Shown here in pieces: positions 8,477 through 16,495 of a stretch of 64,000 nucleotides of DNA; positions within the stretch are counted from its first letter, which is position 1, and the number at the start of each line of letters is the position of its first letter. This DNA is from Streptomyces sp. NBRC 109706 (lineage in GTDB: Bacteria; Actinomycetota; Actinomycetes; Streptomycetales; Streptomycetaceae): the NCBI RefSeq assembly GCF_000974485.1, contig NZ_BBOM01000006.1:682001-746000 (forward strand). The letters are read 5' to 3'. The notes under the pieces were generated by a model. It worked only from the letters and a program-made list of their open reading frames with translations, was not told the DNA's origin and made no database searches. Position numbers and translations under genes: made by a program.

Positions 8477-8542
8477 GTCGAGCGGTAGTCGAGCGGCAGA
8501 CGAGTCGCAGCCGAGTGGCAGTCGATCGGCGGTCGAGTGGTA
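8477..8542 (+). repeat. Six direct repeats of 11 bp, SARP-box-like
   Basis: Six consecutive 11-bp units begin at 8477, 8488, 8499, 8510, 8521 and 8532. Each has a heptamer close to TCGAGCG followed by a 4-bp spacer such as GCAG or GTAG. Units 1, 2 and 6 carry exact TCGAG; the others differ by one base. Heptamer repeats with 11-bp period are the recognised binding pattern of Streptomyces antibiotic regulatory proteins (SARPs, e.g. ActII-ORF4, DnrI, AfsR). A TATAGG follows at 8541. The array lies 190 bp upstream of nos in the same orientation. Its role is inferred. Confidence 0.65.
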
Positions 8543-8677
8543 TAGGCCACATCGGGTCGGCGACGACGGCTCCCGGGAGGGGGGCGAAGCCGTCATATCG
8601 GCCTGTTTCCACGGCCGGTTGGGCATCCGCCGGGCGCCGGCCCCGGCGGTGCCCGCGCCCATGCGTGGTCGGTCGAC

Positions 8678-8683
8678 TACGCT
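8678..8683 (+). promoter_or_regulatory. Probable -10 element of nos
   Basis: TACGCT matches the TANNNT -10 pattern seen repeatedly in this window. It lies 49 bp before the nos ATG. It may be used together with, or instead of, the TATAGG next to the 11-bp repeat array. Confidence 0.4.
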
Positions 8684-8732
8684 GACCGGGCACGGGGGGT
8701 GACGCAGGAGTCGCAGGCGACCCGGGGAACCC

Positions 8733-9947
8733 ATGATCAACGACCGTGCCACCCGTCCTCAGCTGCCGCGTCGGAAGCCGGCGCCGCCCACCCCCCGGTG
8801 GGAGCCCCCCAGTTGGGCCGAGGCGGAGGACTTTCTGCGGCGTTTCCACACCGAACAGCCCGAGCAGCCGGTCGCGTTGTCGATGCGGCTGCGTCAGGTC
8901 AGGGAGCAGCTGGAGTACCACGGCACCTACCGACACACCCGCGCCGAGCTGGAGTTCGGCGCCCGGATCGCCTGGCGCAACGCCAGCCGCTGCATAGGCA
9001 GGCTGTACTGGAAGAGCCTGCGGGTCCTGGACCGCAGGGAGGCGCTGACCGGGGACGAGATCCACGGCCATCTGCTGGAGCACATCCGGCTGGCCACCAA
9101 CAACGGCCGGATCCGCCCGGTGATATCCGTCTTCGCGCCGGCGACCCCCGACCGACCGGCGCCCCGGGTGTGGAACAGCCAGCTGATCCGGTACGCCGGC
9201 TACCGCACCACCACCGGCGGACTGATGGGCGACCCGGGGCAGTTGGAGTTCACCGAGGTGGTGCGGCGGATGGGCTGGCAGGCCCCCGGCGGCTGGTTCG
9301 ACATCCTGCCGCTGGTGGTCGAGGCGCCGGGCGACAAACCCCAGCTGTACGAGGTGCCTCGCGAGCTGGTGCTGGAAGTCCCGCTGACGCACCCCCAGTT
9401 GACCGCGTTCGACGAGCTGGGGCTGCGCTGGCACGCGGTGCCGGCGATCTCCCATATGCGGCTGACCATCGGCGGCGTCGACTATCCGCTGGCCCCGTTC
9501 AACGGCTGGTACATGGGCTCCGAGATCGGCGCCCGCAACCTGGTGGACCCGGACCGCTACAACCTGCTGCCGGTGATGGCCCGGCTGATGGGCCTGGACA
9601 CCAGCAGCGAGAGCACGCTGTGGCGGGACCGCGCGCTGGTCGAGCTGAACGTGGCGGTGCTGCACTCCTTCGAGCGGGCCGGCGTCAAGATCAGCGACCA
9701 CCACACCGAGTCCCGGCGATTCCTCACCCATCTGGAGCGCGAGGAACGGGAGGGCCGGATCACGCCGACGGACTGGAGCTGGATCGTGCCGCCGATCTCC
9801 GGCGGCATCACCCCGGTCTTCCACCGTTACTACGACGAGGCGGACCAGCGGCCCGCCTTCTGCCTGGACGACGAGGCCGTGGAGCTGAGCCGGGGCCGCT
9901 GCCCGGTCCGGCACCATGACGCGGGGTCCGGCGGAACGTTTCCCTGA
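8733..9947 (+). CDS. nos: Bacterial nitric oxide synthase, oxygenase domain
   Basis: A 404-residue NOS oxygenase without a reductase domain, as usual for bacterial NOS. It converts L-arginine to citrulline and NO at a cysteine-ligated heme with a pterin or folate cofactor, using electrons from separate flavoproteins. Visible signatures are WRNASRCIGR with proximal heme ligand C87, NGWYMGSEIGARNL with the arginine-binding glutamate at E264, ISDHHTESRRF, and TDWSWIVPPISGG near the pterin site. The first 30 residues are a proline-rich extension. No thaxtomin P450 (TxtE-like) gene is adjacent, so a phytotoxin role is not supported. The upstream SARP-like repeats suggest regulated expression. Confidence 0.96.
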   Translation: MINDRATRPQLPRRKPAPPTPRWEPPSWAEAEDFLRRFHTEQPEQPVALSMRLRQVREQLEYHGTYRHTRAELEFGARIAWRNASRCIGRLYWKSLRVLDRREALTGDEIHGHLLEHIRLATNNGRIRPVISVFAPATPDRPAPRVWNSQLIRYAGYRTTTGGLMGDPGQLEFTEVVRRMGWQAPGGWFDILPLVVEAPGDKPQLYEVPRELVLEVPLTHPQLTAFDELGLRWHAVPAISHMRLTIGGVDYPLAPFNGWYMGSEIGARNLVDPDRYNLLPVMARLMGLDTSSESTLWRDRALVELNVAVLHSFERAGVKISDHHTESRRFLTHLEREEREGRITPTDWSWIVPPISGGITPVFHRYYDEADQRPAFCLDDEAVELSRGRCPVRHHDAGSGGTFP

Positions 9948-9965
9948 CCGCCGCGAGGACCGTTC

Positions 9966-10014
9966 GTCGGGACAGCCGGGCCCCGTCGGGACGCCCGGGA
10001 CCCGTCAGGACAGC
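9966..10014. repeat. 19-bp imperfect tandem repeat after nos
   Basis: Two units of 19 bp start at 9966 and 9985 (GTCGGGACnnCCGGGnCCC), with a partial third at 10004. They lie between the convergent nos and DHFR-like genes and run into the latter's stop codon. They may act as a weak transcription end or be a replication-slippage product. Confidence 0.5.
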
Positions 10015-10619
10015 TCGAAGGAGCCGAAGCCCAGCTCGCCCGCCGGTTCGTAGACCTGCACCACGATCCCCGTCGGCGTGCTGTCCGTGCCCAGCAGGCG
10101 CATCGCCCCCGGGCGCGCGCCCTCGGGGAAGAGGCGTCGTCCCGAGCCCAGCACCACCGGGAAGACCAGCAGCCGCACCTCGTCGACCAGGCCCTCGCCG
10201 AGCAGCGTCTGCGCCAGCTCGCCGCTGCCGTGCACCTGCAGCTCCCGTCCCTCGCTCTCCTTCAGCTCGGCGACCTGCGCCACCACATCGCCGGACAGCA
10301 CGCTGGAGCCCTGCCAGGCCGGCGTCCGCAGGGTCCGCGAGGCGACGTACTTGGGCCGGCCGTTGAGCCGGGTCGCCACCAGATCGTCGGGATCGCTGAT
10401 CAGCGGCCAGTGCGCGGCGAAGATGTCATAGGTCCTGCGGCCCAGCAGAAAGGCGTCCGCGGCGGCGAACCAGTCGGTCACCAGCCGCCCCATCGCCTCG
10501 TCCGCGTAGGGCACCACCCAGCCGCCCCGGGTGAAGCCGCCGTCGGTGTCCTCCTGCGGGCCGCCGGGCGACTGCACCACGCCGTCGAGCGAGACGAACT
10601 GGGTCAGGGTGAGCTTCAT
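10005..10619 (-). CDS. Dihydrofolate reductase-family protein (RibD C-terminal-like)
   Basis: A 204-residue protein of the RibD C-terminal/DHFR-like superfamily. It has MKLTLTQFVSLDGVVQSPGG at the N-terminus, DAFLLGRRTYDIF near residue 75, and VHGSGELAQTLLGEGLVDEVRLLVFPVVLGSG, a typical NADPH-binding core. These proteins reduce pterin- or pyrimidine-type substrates, but most stand-alone members are uncharacterised. NOS uses a reduced pterin or folate cofactor, so the convergent position next to nos is interesting but proves nothing. The ATG at 10619 starts the first beta strand. Confidence 0.85.
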   Translation of the reverse strand: MKLTLTQFVSLDGVVQSPGGPQEDTDGGFTRGGWVVPYADEAMGRLVTDWFAAADAFLLGRRTYDIFAAHWPLISDPDDLVATRLNGRPKYVASRTLRTPAWQGSSVLSGDVVAQVAELKESEGRELQVHGSGELAQTLLGEGLVDEVRLLVFPVVLGSGRRLFPEGARPGAMRLLGTDSTPTGIVVQVYEPAGELGFGSFELS

Positions 10620-10710
10620 GCCTCTGCGCTCCTTCGCATCCTGCCGGCGGACCCCTCCCAGCCACCGTCACCCGACGCCGCCGGCCGCGCGACCCGAGGC
10701 GGCGCCGCGC

Positions 10711-11187
10711 TCACGGCTCGGGCAGCGGGTCGGTCTCCTCGAAGACCAGCAACGTCCGGGTGCTCAGCACCTCGGGGATGGCCTGGATACGGGTGAGCAC
10801 CAGCTCCCGCAGCTGCCGGTTGTCCGCCGTGTGCACCAGCAGCAGTACGTCGAAGTCGCCGCTGACCAGCGCGATATGTGCCACCCCTGGCAGCCGTGCC
10901 AGCTGCTCGCGCACCGTTCGCCAACTGTCCTGGACGATCTTCAGGGTGATATAGGCGCAGGCCCCCTGACCGGCCCGTTCATGGTCGATCCTGGCCGAGA
11001 AGCCGCGGATCACCTGGCTCTCCACCAGTCGGTTGACCCGGGCGTACGCGTTGGCGCGCGAGATATGCACCCGCTCGGCGATGGACCGGATCGACGCCCG
11101 TCCGTCCAAGCGCAGCAGCCGTAGTATCGCCTCGTCTATGGTGTCGAGCGGCCGTTCGCCCGCCGTGGGCAACTGGTCGTCCGGCAT
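10711..11187 (-). CDS. Lrp/AsnC-family transcriptional regulator
   Basis: A 158-residue regulator. The N-terminal helix-turn-helix is AILRLLRLDGRASIRSIAER with HISRANAYARVNRL as the recognition part. The C-terminal RAM effector domain includes VAHIALVSGDFDVLLLVHTAD. Lrp/AsnC proteins form octamers and respond to amino acids or other small ligands. The ATG at 11187 is preceded by a strong GGGAGGGGAGG at 9-nt spacing; the upstream ATG at 11214 would sit against that site and is less likely. It resembles the BkdR type, but no bkd or pdh genes are adjacent. Confidence 0.9.
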   Translation of the reverse strand: MPDDQLPTAGERPLDTIDEAILRLLRLDGRASIRSIAERVHISRANAYARVNRLVESQVIRGFSARIDHERAGQGACAYITLKIVQDSWRTVREQLARLPGVAHIALVSGDFDVLLLVHTADNRQLRELVLTRIQAIPEVLSTRTLLVFEETDPLPEP

Positions 11188-11532
11188 GCCGGCGTGCCTC
11201 CCCTCCCTGGACATCCTGCCCCCATATCACGGCAAATCCGGCCGTCTGTCCACAGGGTGTGACCGCACCTAGCCAGCGGGCGTCATCGATCGAACAATCG
11301 TGAAGAGGAACCGTGCGTGTTCCCCCCGACTCGCACCGGTACCGACCAGGTCGGTTCGCGGCACTGGGCCGTCGCGCGCCGACCAGCCGCCCACAGCGCG
11401 GCCGATCCCCCACCCGTCGGCCAGCCCCAGGTCGGCCGGCGGCCCCCTGTGGGCAGCCCCGCGCCGGGCGCCCGGCCTTTCGCCGGGCCCCGCGCGGGGC
11501 CCCACCCCGGGGGGCGGGAGTACGGTGACGCC
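11188..11532. other. 345-bp intergenic region with a palindrome
   Basis: This separates the divergent AsnC regulator and mobA. ACCGACC and GGTCGGT flank one base at 11341-11355, a perfect 15-bp dyad that could be an operator. TACGGT at 11521-11526 is the likely -10 of mobA, six bases before its ATG. No gene is credible here. Confidence 0.45.
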
Positions 11533-12387
11533 ATGAGTTCCCCCTCGGGGTGTGAACGGGTGCCCGCCGTCGATGTGCTGGTGCTGGCCGGCGGCGCCGG
11601 CCGCCGGCTCGGCGGCGTCGACAAGCCGGCGGTACGCATCGGCGGCCGCAGCCTGCTGGACCGGGTGCTCGCCGCCGTGCCGGCGACGGCGCGGCCGCCG
11701 ATCGTGGTCGGCCCGGCCCGCCGCACCGCGCGCGAGGTCCGCTGGACCCGCGAACAGCCGCCGGGCGGCGGCCCGTTGGCGGCGCTCGCCGGCGGGCTTC
11801 CGCTGGTCGAGCAGCCGCTGGTCGCCGTTCTCGCCGCCGATCTGCCGTTTCTCGACCCGGCGACGCCGCCCCGCCTCGCCGCCGCCGTCCCGCCCCTGGG
11901 CGACGGCGCGCTGCTGGTCGACGGCAGCGGCCGCGACCAGCCGCTCACCGCCGTCTACCGCGCCGCCGCGCTGCGCCGCGTGGTGGCCGGGCTGACCGCC
12001 GAAGCGCCCGGCGGCACGCTCGCCGGAATGCCGCTGCGCGCCCTGCTCGACCGCCTCGACCTGCGACGACTGCCGGGCCCCGAGGCCCATGACTGCGACA
12101 CCTGGACCGACATCGCCGCCGCCCGCGCGCGGATCAGGGACGATGGGCGGGTGCTTGAGGAATGGATCGAAGCGGTCAAGGTCGAGCTGGGCGTCGATAT
12201 CGATGTGGACATCACGGCCCTGCTGGACGCCGCACGTGACGCCGCCCACGGGGTGGCCCGCCCGGCCGCCCCGCTGACCACCTTTCTGATCGGCTACGCC
12301 GCCGGCCGTTCGGGGCTCCCGCCGGCCGAGGCCGCCGCCCGGATCTCCGCGCTGGCCGAGGGCTGGGCGAGAGAGGGCCAGCCGTGA
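11533..12387 (+). CDS. mobA: MobA-type nucleotidyltransferase fused to a DUF6457 domain
   Basis: A 284-residue two-domain protein. Residues 10-200 are a MobA-like nucleotidyltransferase with VLVLAGGAGRRLGGVDKPAV (nucleotide loop plus the conserved lysine) and VLAADLPFLDP, where the aspartate binds Mg. MobA attaches GMP to molybdopterin to make the guanine dinucleotide cofactor. Residues of about 205-284 match the small actinobacterial DUF6457 domain (LEEWIEAVKVELGVDID, FLIGYAAGRSGLP). The start lies six bases after TACGGT, so it is probably leaderless. Its TGA overlaps the moeA GTG. The nearby moeA strongly supports a cofactor role. Confidence 0.88.
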   Translation: MSSPSGCERVPAVDVLVLAGGAGRRLGGVDKPAVRIGGRSLLDRVLAAVPATARPPIVVGPARRTAREVRWTREQPPGGGPLAALAGGLPLVEQPLVAVLAADLPFLDPATPPRLAAAVPPLGDGALLVDGSGRDQPLTAVYRAAALRRVVAGLTAEAPGGTLAGMPLRALLDRLDLRRLPGPEAHDCDTWTDIAAARARIRDDGRVLEEWIEAVKVELGVDIDVDITALLDAARDAAHGVARPAAPLTTFLIGYAAGRSGLPPAEAAARISALAEGWAREGQP

Positions 12388-13703
12388 TCGACGAGTTCGA
12401 CGACGCCATCGCCCTGGCCAACGGCCCCGGCCGGACCGCTCCCGTGCCGGCGCCGGCCGAGCCGCCCGCCGCCGACGAGGCGTCGGACACCGCCCCCGAC
12501 CCCTGGGCCGATCTCGGCCGGCCCCATCGCACCACCGCCGACCACCCGGGCTGGGAGAGCGCGCGCGAGCTGGCGCACCGTGCGGTCCGCCCGCTGCCGC
12601 CCCGCCGGCTGCCCATCGACTACGCGCTCGGCCACACCCTGGCCTCCCCGCTGACCGCCCTCACCGATCTGCCGCCCTTCGACACCTCGGCGATGGACGG
12701 CTGGGCCGTCGCGGGTCCTGGCCCCTGGCGGCTCACCGGCCGTTCCACGGCGCTGGCCGGCGGCCCGCTCAGCCAGCCGCTCACCGACGGCCAGGCCGTC
12801 CCCATCGCCACCGGGGCCCGCGTCCCCGACGGCGCGACCGCCGTGCTGCGCACCGAGCGCGGCACGGTCGACCGGGGGCAGCTCACCGGCGAGAGCCCCG
12901 AGCCGGGCGGCGACATCAGACCGCGCGGCCAGGAGTGCCGCAGCGGGGTGGAGCTGCTGCCGGCCGGCGATCCGCTCACCCCGGCCGGCCTCGGCCTGGC
13001 CGCCGCCGCCGGCTACGACCAGCTGGCGGTCCGCCCCAGGCCCAGGGCCGAGGTGCTGGTCCTCGGCGACGAACTGCTCTTCCGCGGCCTGCCGCACGAC
13101 GGCCGGGTGCGCGACGCGCTGGGCCCGATGATCGGCCCCTGGCTGACCTCGCTCGGCGCCCAGGTGCTGGTCACCCGGCGGCTCGGCGACGACGCCGAGG
13201 CGCTGCGCGAGGCCGTCGAGACCACCCGCGCCGATCTGCTGGTCACCACGGGCTCCACGGCCGCCGGGCCGGTCGACCAACTGCGCGGCGTACTGCGCGA
13301 GCTGGGCGCCCACCTCCTGGTCAGCGGGGTCGCGGTGCGCCCGGGCCACCCCATGCTGCTGGCCGAACTCCCCGGCGGCGTCCCGTTGATCGGCCTCCCG
13401 GGCAACCCGCTGGCGGCGGTCTCCGGGCTGCTGACGCTGGCCGCGCCGCTGCTGCGTGCCCTCGTCGACCGGCCGGCGCCCGCCGACCGCGGCGGCTGGC
13501 TGACGGACCGGGTCACCGGCCATCCCAGGGACACCAGGCTGGTGCCCGTCTTCTGTCCCGATCCGGCCACCGCCCGCCCGCTGAGCTACGCTGGCCCGGC
13601 CATGTTGCGCGGCATCGCCGCCGCGTCCGCTCTGGCGGTCATTCCGCCGGGGGGCGCCGAGGCGAGTGCCGAGGTACGCCTCCTCGATCTTCCGCAGGCA
13701 TGA
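12384..13703 (+). CDS. moeA: Molybdopterin molybdotransferase MoeA
   Basis: A 439-residue MoeA. It inserts molybdate into adenylylated molybdopterin. An acidic, proline-rich leader of about 55 residues precedes domain I. Motifs include LTDLPPFDTSAMDGWAV, PIATGARVPDGATAVLRTE, GGDIRPRGQECRSGV, VLVLGDELLFRG, TTGSTAAGPVD and LIGLPGNPLAAV. The length is slightly above the family norm of about 400 because of the leader. Coupled by GTGA to mobA and by ATGA to the potassium channel gene. Confidence 0.93.
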   Translation: MIDEFDDAIALANGPGRTAPVPAPAEPPAADEASDTAPDPWADLGRPHRTTADHPGWESARELAHRAVRPLPPRRLPIDYALGHTLASPLTALTDLPPFDTSAMDGWAVAGPGPWRLTGRSTALAGGPLSQPLTDGQAVPIATGARVPDGATAVLRTERGTVDRGQLTGESPEPGGDIRPRGQECRSGVELLPAGDPLTPAGLGLAAAAGYDQLAVRPRPRAEVLVLGDELLFRGLPHDGRVRDALGPMIGPWLTSLGAQVLVTRRLGDDAEALREAVETTRADLLVTTGSTAAGPVDQLRGVLRELGAHLLVSGVAVRPGHPMLLAELPGGVPLIGLPGNPLAAVSGLLTLAAPLLRALVDRPAPADRGGWLTDRVTGHPRDTRLVPVFCPDPATARPLSYAGPAMLRGIAAASALAVIPPGGAEASAEVRLLDLPQA

Positions 13704-14827
13704 GACTCCCCAGCAGCTCCCCGACCGAGCGTTCCGAACGATCCGAACTCGCGGACCGTTCCCCCGGCGTACGGCTGCCGCGCTACGCGGCGGGCCCGTT
13801 GATCCAGGTCGCCCGGCGGCTGCTGCTGGCCACCGGGGTGATGGCGCTGGCCGCCGTGCTGGTCTATCTCGACCGGCGCGGCTACCACGACAACCACGAC
13901 GGCGAGGTCAGCTTCACCGACGTCCTCTACTACGTCACGGTCTCGCTCTCCACCACCGGCTACGGCGATATCGTGCCCGAATCGGACGGCGCCCGGCTGC
14001 TCACCACCTTTGCCATCACCCCGCTCCGGGTGGCTTTTCTGATCATCCTGGTCGGCACCACCCTTGAGGTGCTCACCGAACGCACCCGCGATCAGTGGCG
14101 GCTCTCCCACTGGAGGAAGCACTTGCGCGATCACACCGTCATCGTGGGCTTCGGCACCAAGGGCCGATCCGCCGCCGAGACCCTGGTCAGCGGCGGTCTC
14201 GGCCAGGACCAGATCGTCGTCGTCGACCCGGCCCCGCAGGTGGTCGAGGCCGCCAACGCCCTGGGCTACGCCGGCGTGGTCGGCGACGCCACCCGCAGCG
14301 ATGTGCTGGTCAGAGCCAGAGCGGACCGCGCCCGCCAGGTGGTGATCGCCACCCAACGGGACGACACCGCCGTGCTGGTGGCGCTCACCGCCCGGCAGCT
14401 GAGCAAACAGGTGCGGATCGTCGCCTCCGTCCGCGAGCAGGAGAACGTCCCGCTGCTGCGGCAGTCGGGCGCCGACTCCGTGATCACCAGCGCCAGCGCC
14501 GTCGGCCGGCTTCTCGGCCTGTCCATGATCAGCCCCAGCTCGGGCGCCGTGATGGAGGACCTGATCCAGCACGGCAAGGGCCTCTCCCTCAAGGAGCGCC
14601 CCGTCACCAGCCAGGAGGCGGGACGCTCCCCCCGCGACTGCCCCGACCTCGTCGTCTCGGTGATACGCGGCCACCGGCTGCTGCCCTACGACGATCCCGA
14701 CGCGGCCACCCTGGAGCTCACCGACCGGCTGGTTGTCATCCGCCGCGTCCCGCCGGAGGAGCGGCACACCCACCCCCGCCGCCCCCAGGAGCGCGGCCCG
14801 GGATCCTGGCGCATCCCCCGCCGCTGA
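13700..14827 (+). CDS. Two-TM potassium channel with RCK (TrkA-N) domain
   Basis: A 375-residue K+ channel subunit. TM1 is about residues 33-55, followed by the pore helix and the selectivity filter STTGYGDIVPE near residue 85, then TM2 (about 98-118). A cytosolic RCK domain starts at HTVIVGFGTKGRSAAETL with a Rossmann GxGxxG-type turn and continues through VVGDATRSDVLVRA. Four subunits form the pore; RCK domains bind nucleotide or Ca2+ to gate it. The ATG overlaps the moeA stop, so it is the third cistron of the molybdenum cofactor operon, an unexpected partner. Confidence 0.9.
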   Translation: MRLPSSSPTERSERSELADRSPGVRLPRYAAGPLIQVARRLLLATGVMALAAVLVYLDRRGYHDNHDGEVSFTDVLYYVTVSLSTTGYGDIVPESDGARLLTTFAITPLRVAFLIILVGTTLEVLTERTRDQWRLSHWRKHLRDHTVIVGFGTKGRSAAETLVSGGLGQDQIVVVDPAPQVVEAANALGYAGVVGDATRSDVLVRARADRARQVVIATQRDDTAVLVALTARQLSKQVRIVASVREQENVPLLRQSGADSVITSASAVGRLLGLSMISPSSGAVMEDLIQHGKGLSLKERPVTSQEAGRSPRDCPDLVVSVIRGHRLLPYDDPDAATLELTDRLVVIRRVPPEERHTHPRRPQERGPGSWRIPRR

Positions 14828-14847
14828 GCCGGCGGGGGCCGGCCCCG

Positions 14848-15462
14848 TCAGCTCAGCAGGGCGGTGAGCCCGGCCACCGTCGCGTGCTCGTCGGTGGCCA
14901 GCAGCGTCGTCATGCCCAGCGCCTCGGCCGGCGGCAGGTTCCTCGGCTGGTCGTCGACGAAGACACAGTCGGCGCCCGGCAGGCCGAGCCGGTCCAACAC
15001 CCGCCGGTAGATGGCGGAATCGGGCTTCGCCAGGCCCTCCCGTTCGGATATCACCGCCACATCGAAGAGATCCCACACCTCGGCGTGCGCATAGGGATCG
15101 AACGGGTCGAGGCCGAAGCTGTTGGAGAGCATCGCCACCGCATAGCCGTCGGACCGTGCCCTTCTGGCCAGCTCCACCATGCGCGCCGCCGGCCGCATCC
15201 GGGCCCAGGCCCGGCCCATCAGATTGTCCGACGCCACCCCGAGCAGCGGCCCCATCGCCGTGTTCCACTCCCGCTGGGAGAGCGTGCCCACCTCCAACCG
15301 CCGGTAGAGCGCCCGCCCTTCGGGATGCCCGTCCAGCGCCCGCCCCCAGGAGCCGGGCGGCAGCCCCTCCTCCGCGCACCAGGCGTGCACCGACTCCGCC
15401 TCCCCGGCCGTCAGCACCCCACCGAAATCCAGGATCAGCGCGCGATAGGCCCGCTTCGCCAT
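14848..15462 (-). CDS. HAD-family hydrolase
   Basis: A 204-residue HAD-IA-like phosphatase. Motif I is ALILDFGGVLTAGE; the second position after Asp is Gly-Gly, as in other 'FGGVL' members of the epoxide-hydrolase N-terminal-like HAD clade. Motif II is AMLSNSFG, motif III K in GLAKPDSAIYRR, and motif IV VFVDDQPRNLPPA. The ATG at 15462 lies just downstream of a G-rich ribosome site. The in-frame start at 15516 would run through the 10-bp tandem repeats and is rejected. Substrate unknown. It is convergent with the potassium channel gene. Confidence 0.87.
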   Translation of the reverse strand: MAKRAYRALILDFGGVLTAGEAESVHAWCAEEGLPPGSWGRALDGHPEGRALYRRLEVGTLSQREWNTAMGPLLGVASDNLMGRAWARMRPAARMVELARRARSDGYAVAMLSNSFGLDPFDPYAHAEVWDLFDVAVISEREGLAKPDSAIYRRVLDRLGLPGADCVFVDDQPRNLPPAEALGMTTLLATDEHATVAGLTALLS

Positions 15463-15490
15463 GTCCCCACCCCTCTCCGCGTTCGCATGG

Positions 15491-15520
15491 ATCCACCCGG
15501 ATCCACCCGGATCCACCCGG
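15491..15520. repeat. Three perfect 10-bp tandem repeats
   Basis: ATCCACCCGG occurs three times in a row in the divergent promoter between the HAD and NUDIX genes. A 10-bp period puts each copy on one face of the helix. It could be a protein-binding array or a slippage product. Confidence 0.7.
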
Positions 15521-15597
15521 AATGGCTACCCGGGGGCGCGGCCGGCGAGACGCCGGTGGCCTGTCTCCGGGCGGGCGGCGGCGCGTAGCATCCGGTC

Positions 15598-16464
15598 ATG
15601 GGATCGAGCGACGGTCAGTGGTACCCGCCCGAGTGGCCCGCGCGGATCCGGGCGCTCGCCAGCGGCGAGTTGACGCCGCCCGAGCCGCGCGCCGCCGCCA
15701 CGGTGCTGCTGCTGCGGGACGGCCGGGAAGGGCCCGAGGTGTTTCTGCTGCGGCGGCGCCGCTCGATGGCGTTCGCCGCCGGCGCCCATGCCTACCCGGG
15801 CGGCTCGGTCGACCCGCGCGACGGCGCGGGGGAGCCGGCCGCGCTCGCCGCGATGGCCGCGCTCCGTGAACTCTTCGAGGAGGCCGGGGTGTTGCTGGCC
15901 GGCCCCGCCCCCGGCGAGCTGGTGGACGATGTCTCGGGGCCCGACTGGGAGGCCGACCGGCGCGCCCTGGTCGCCCGCGAGCTGTCGTTCAGCGCCTTTC
16001 TCGCCGGCCGCCGACTGGTGCCGCGCGTCGATCTGCTGCGGCCCTGGGCGCGCTGGATCACCCCGGAGTTCGAGACGCGGCGCTATGACACCTGGTTCTT
16101 CGCGGCCGCCCTGCCGCCGGGACAGCGCGGCCGAAACGCCTCGACGGAGGCCGACCACACGGCCTGGCTGCGCCCGGCCGACGCCGTCGCCGGCTATGAC
16201 CGGGGCGAGTTGACGATGATGCCGCCCACCATCGCCACCCTGCGCGCCCTCGTCCCGTACGCCACCACCGAGGCCGCGCTGGCCGCCGCCGCCGACCGGG
16301 ATCTGACCCCGGTGCTGGCCGGCGCCCGGCTGGTGGGCGACGAGGTGGTGCTGAGCTGGCCGGGCCACCGCGAGTTCGAGAAGCGCGTGCCGGCGGATCG
16401 CACCCCGAACGACCTGCCCCCCGCCGACCGGGTCACCGTCGACCCGGTCGGCGGGGAGAGCTGA
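15598..16464 (+). CDS. NUDIX hydrolase
   Basis: A 288-residue NUDIX-fold pyrophosphohydrolase. The NUDIX box is AYPGGSVDPRDG followed by ALRELFEEAGVLL, with the REL-x-EE metal-binding core intact. A C-terminal extension of about 120 residues follows the NUDIX domain. Long NUDIX proteins of this shape are common in actinobacteria and have unknown substrates. TAGCAT lies six bases before the ATG, so the transcript is probably leaderless. The metallo-hydrolase gene follows after 31 bp on the same strand. Confidence 0.88.
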   Translation: MGSSDGQWYPPEWPARIRALASGELTPPEPRAAATVLLLRDGREGPEVFLLRRRRSMAFAAGAHAYPGGSVDPRDGAGEPAALAAMAALRELFEEAGVLLAGPAPGELVDDVSGPDWEADRRALVARELSFSAFLAGRRLVPRVDLLRPWARWITPEFETRRYDTWFFAAALPPGQRGRNASTEADHTAWLRPADAVAGYDRGELTMMPPTIATLRALVPYATTEAALAAAADRDLTPVLAGARLVGDEVVLSWPGHREFEKRVPADRTPNDLPPADRVTVDPVGGES

Positions 16465-16495
16465 CGGCGCCACCGATGATGGAGCGTGACGGAAG

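Noticed and set aside
8477..8542. CRISPR-like or coding repeat upstream of nos
   Set aside because: The 11-bp period is not a multiple of three and there are no unique spacers.
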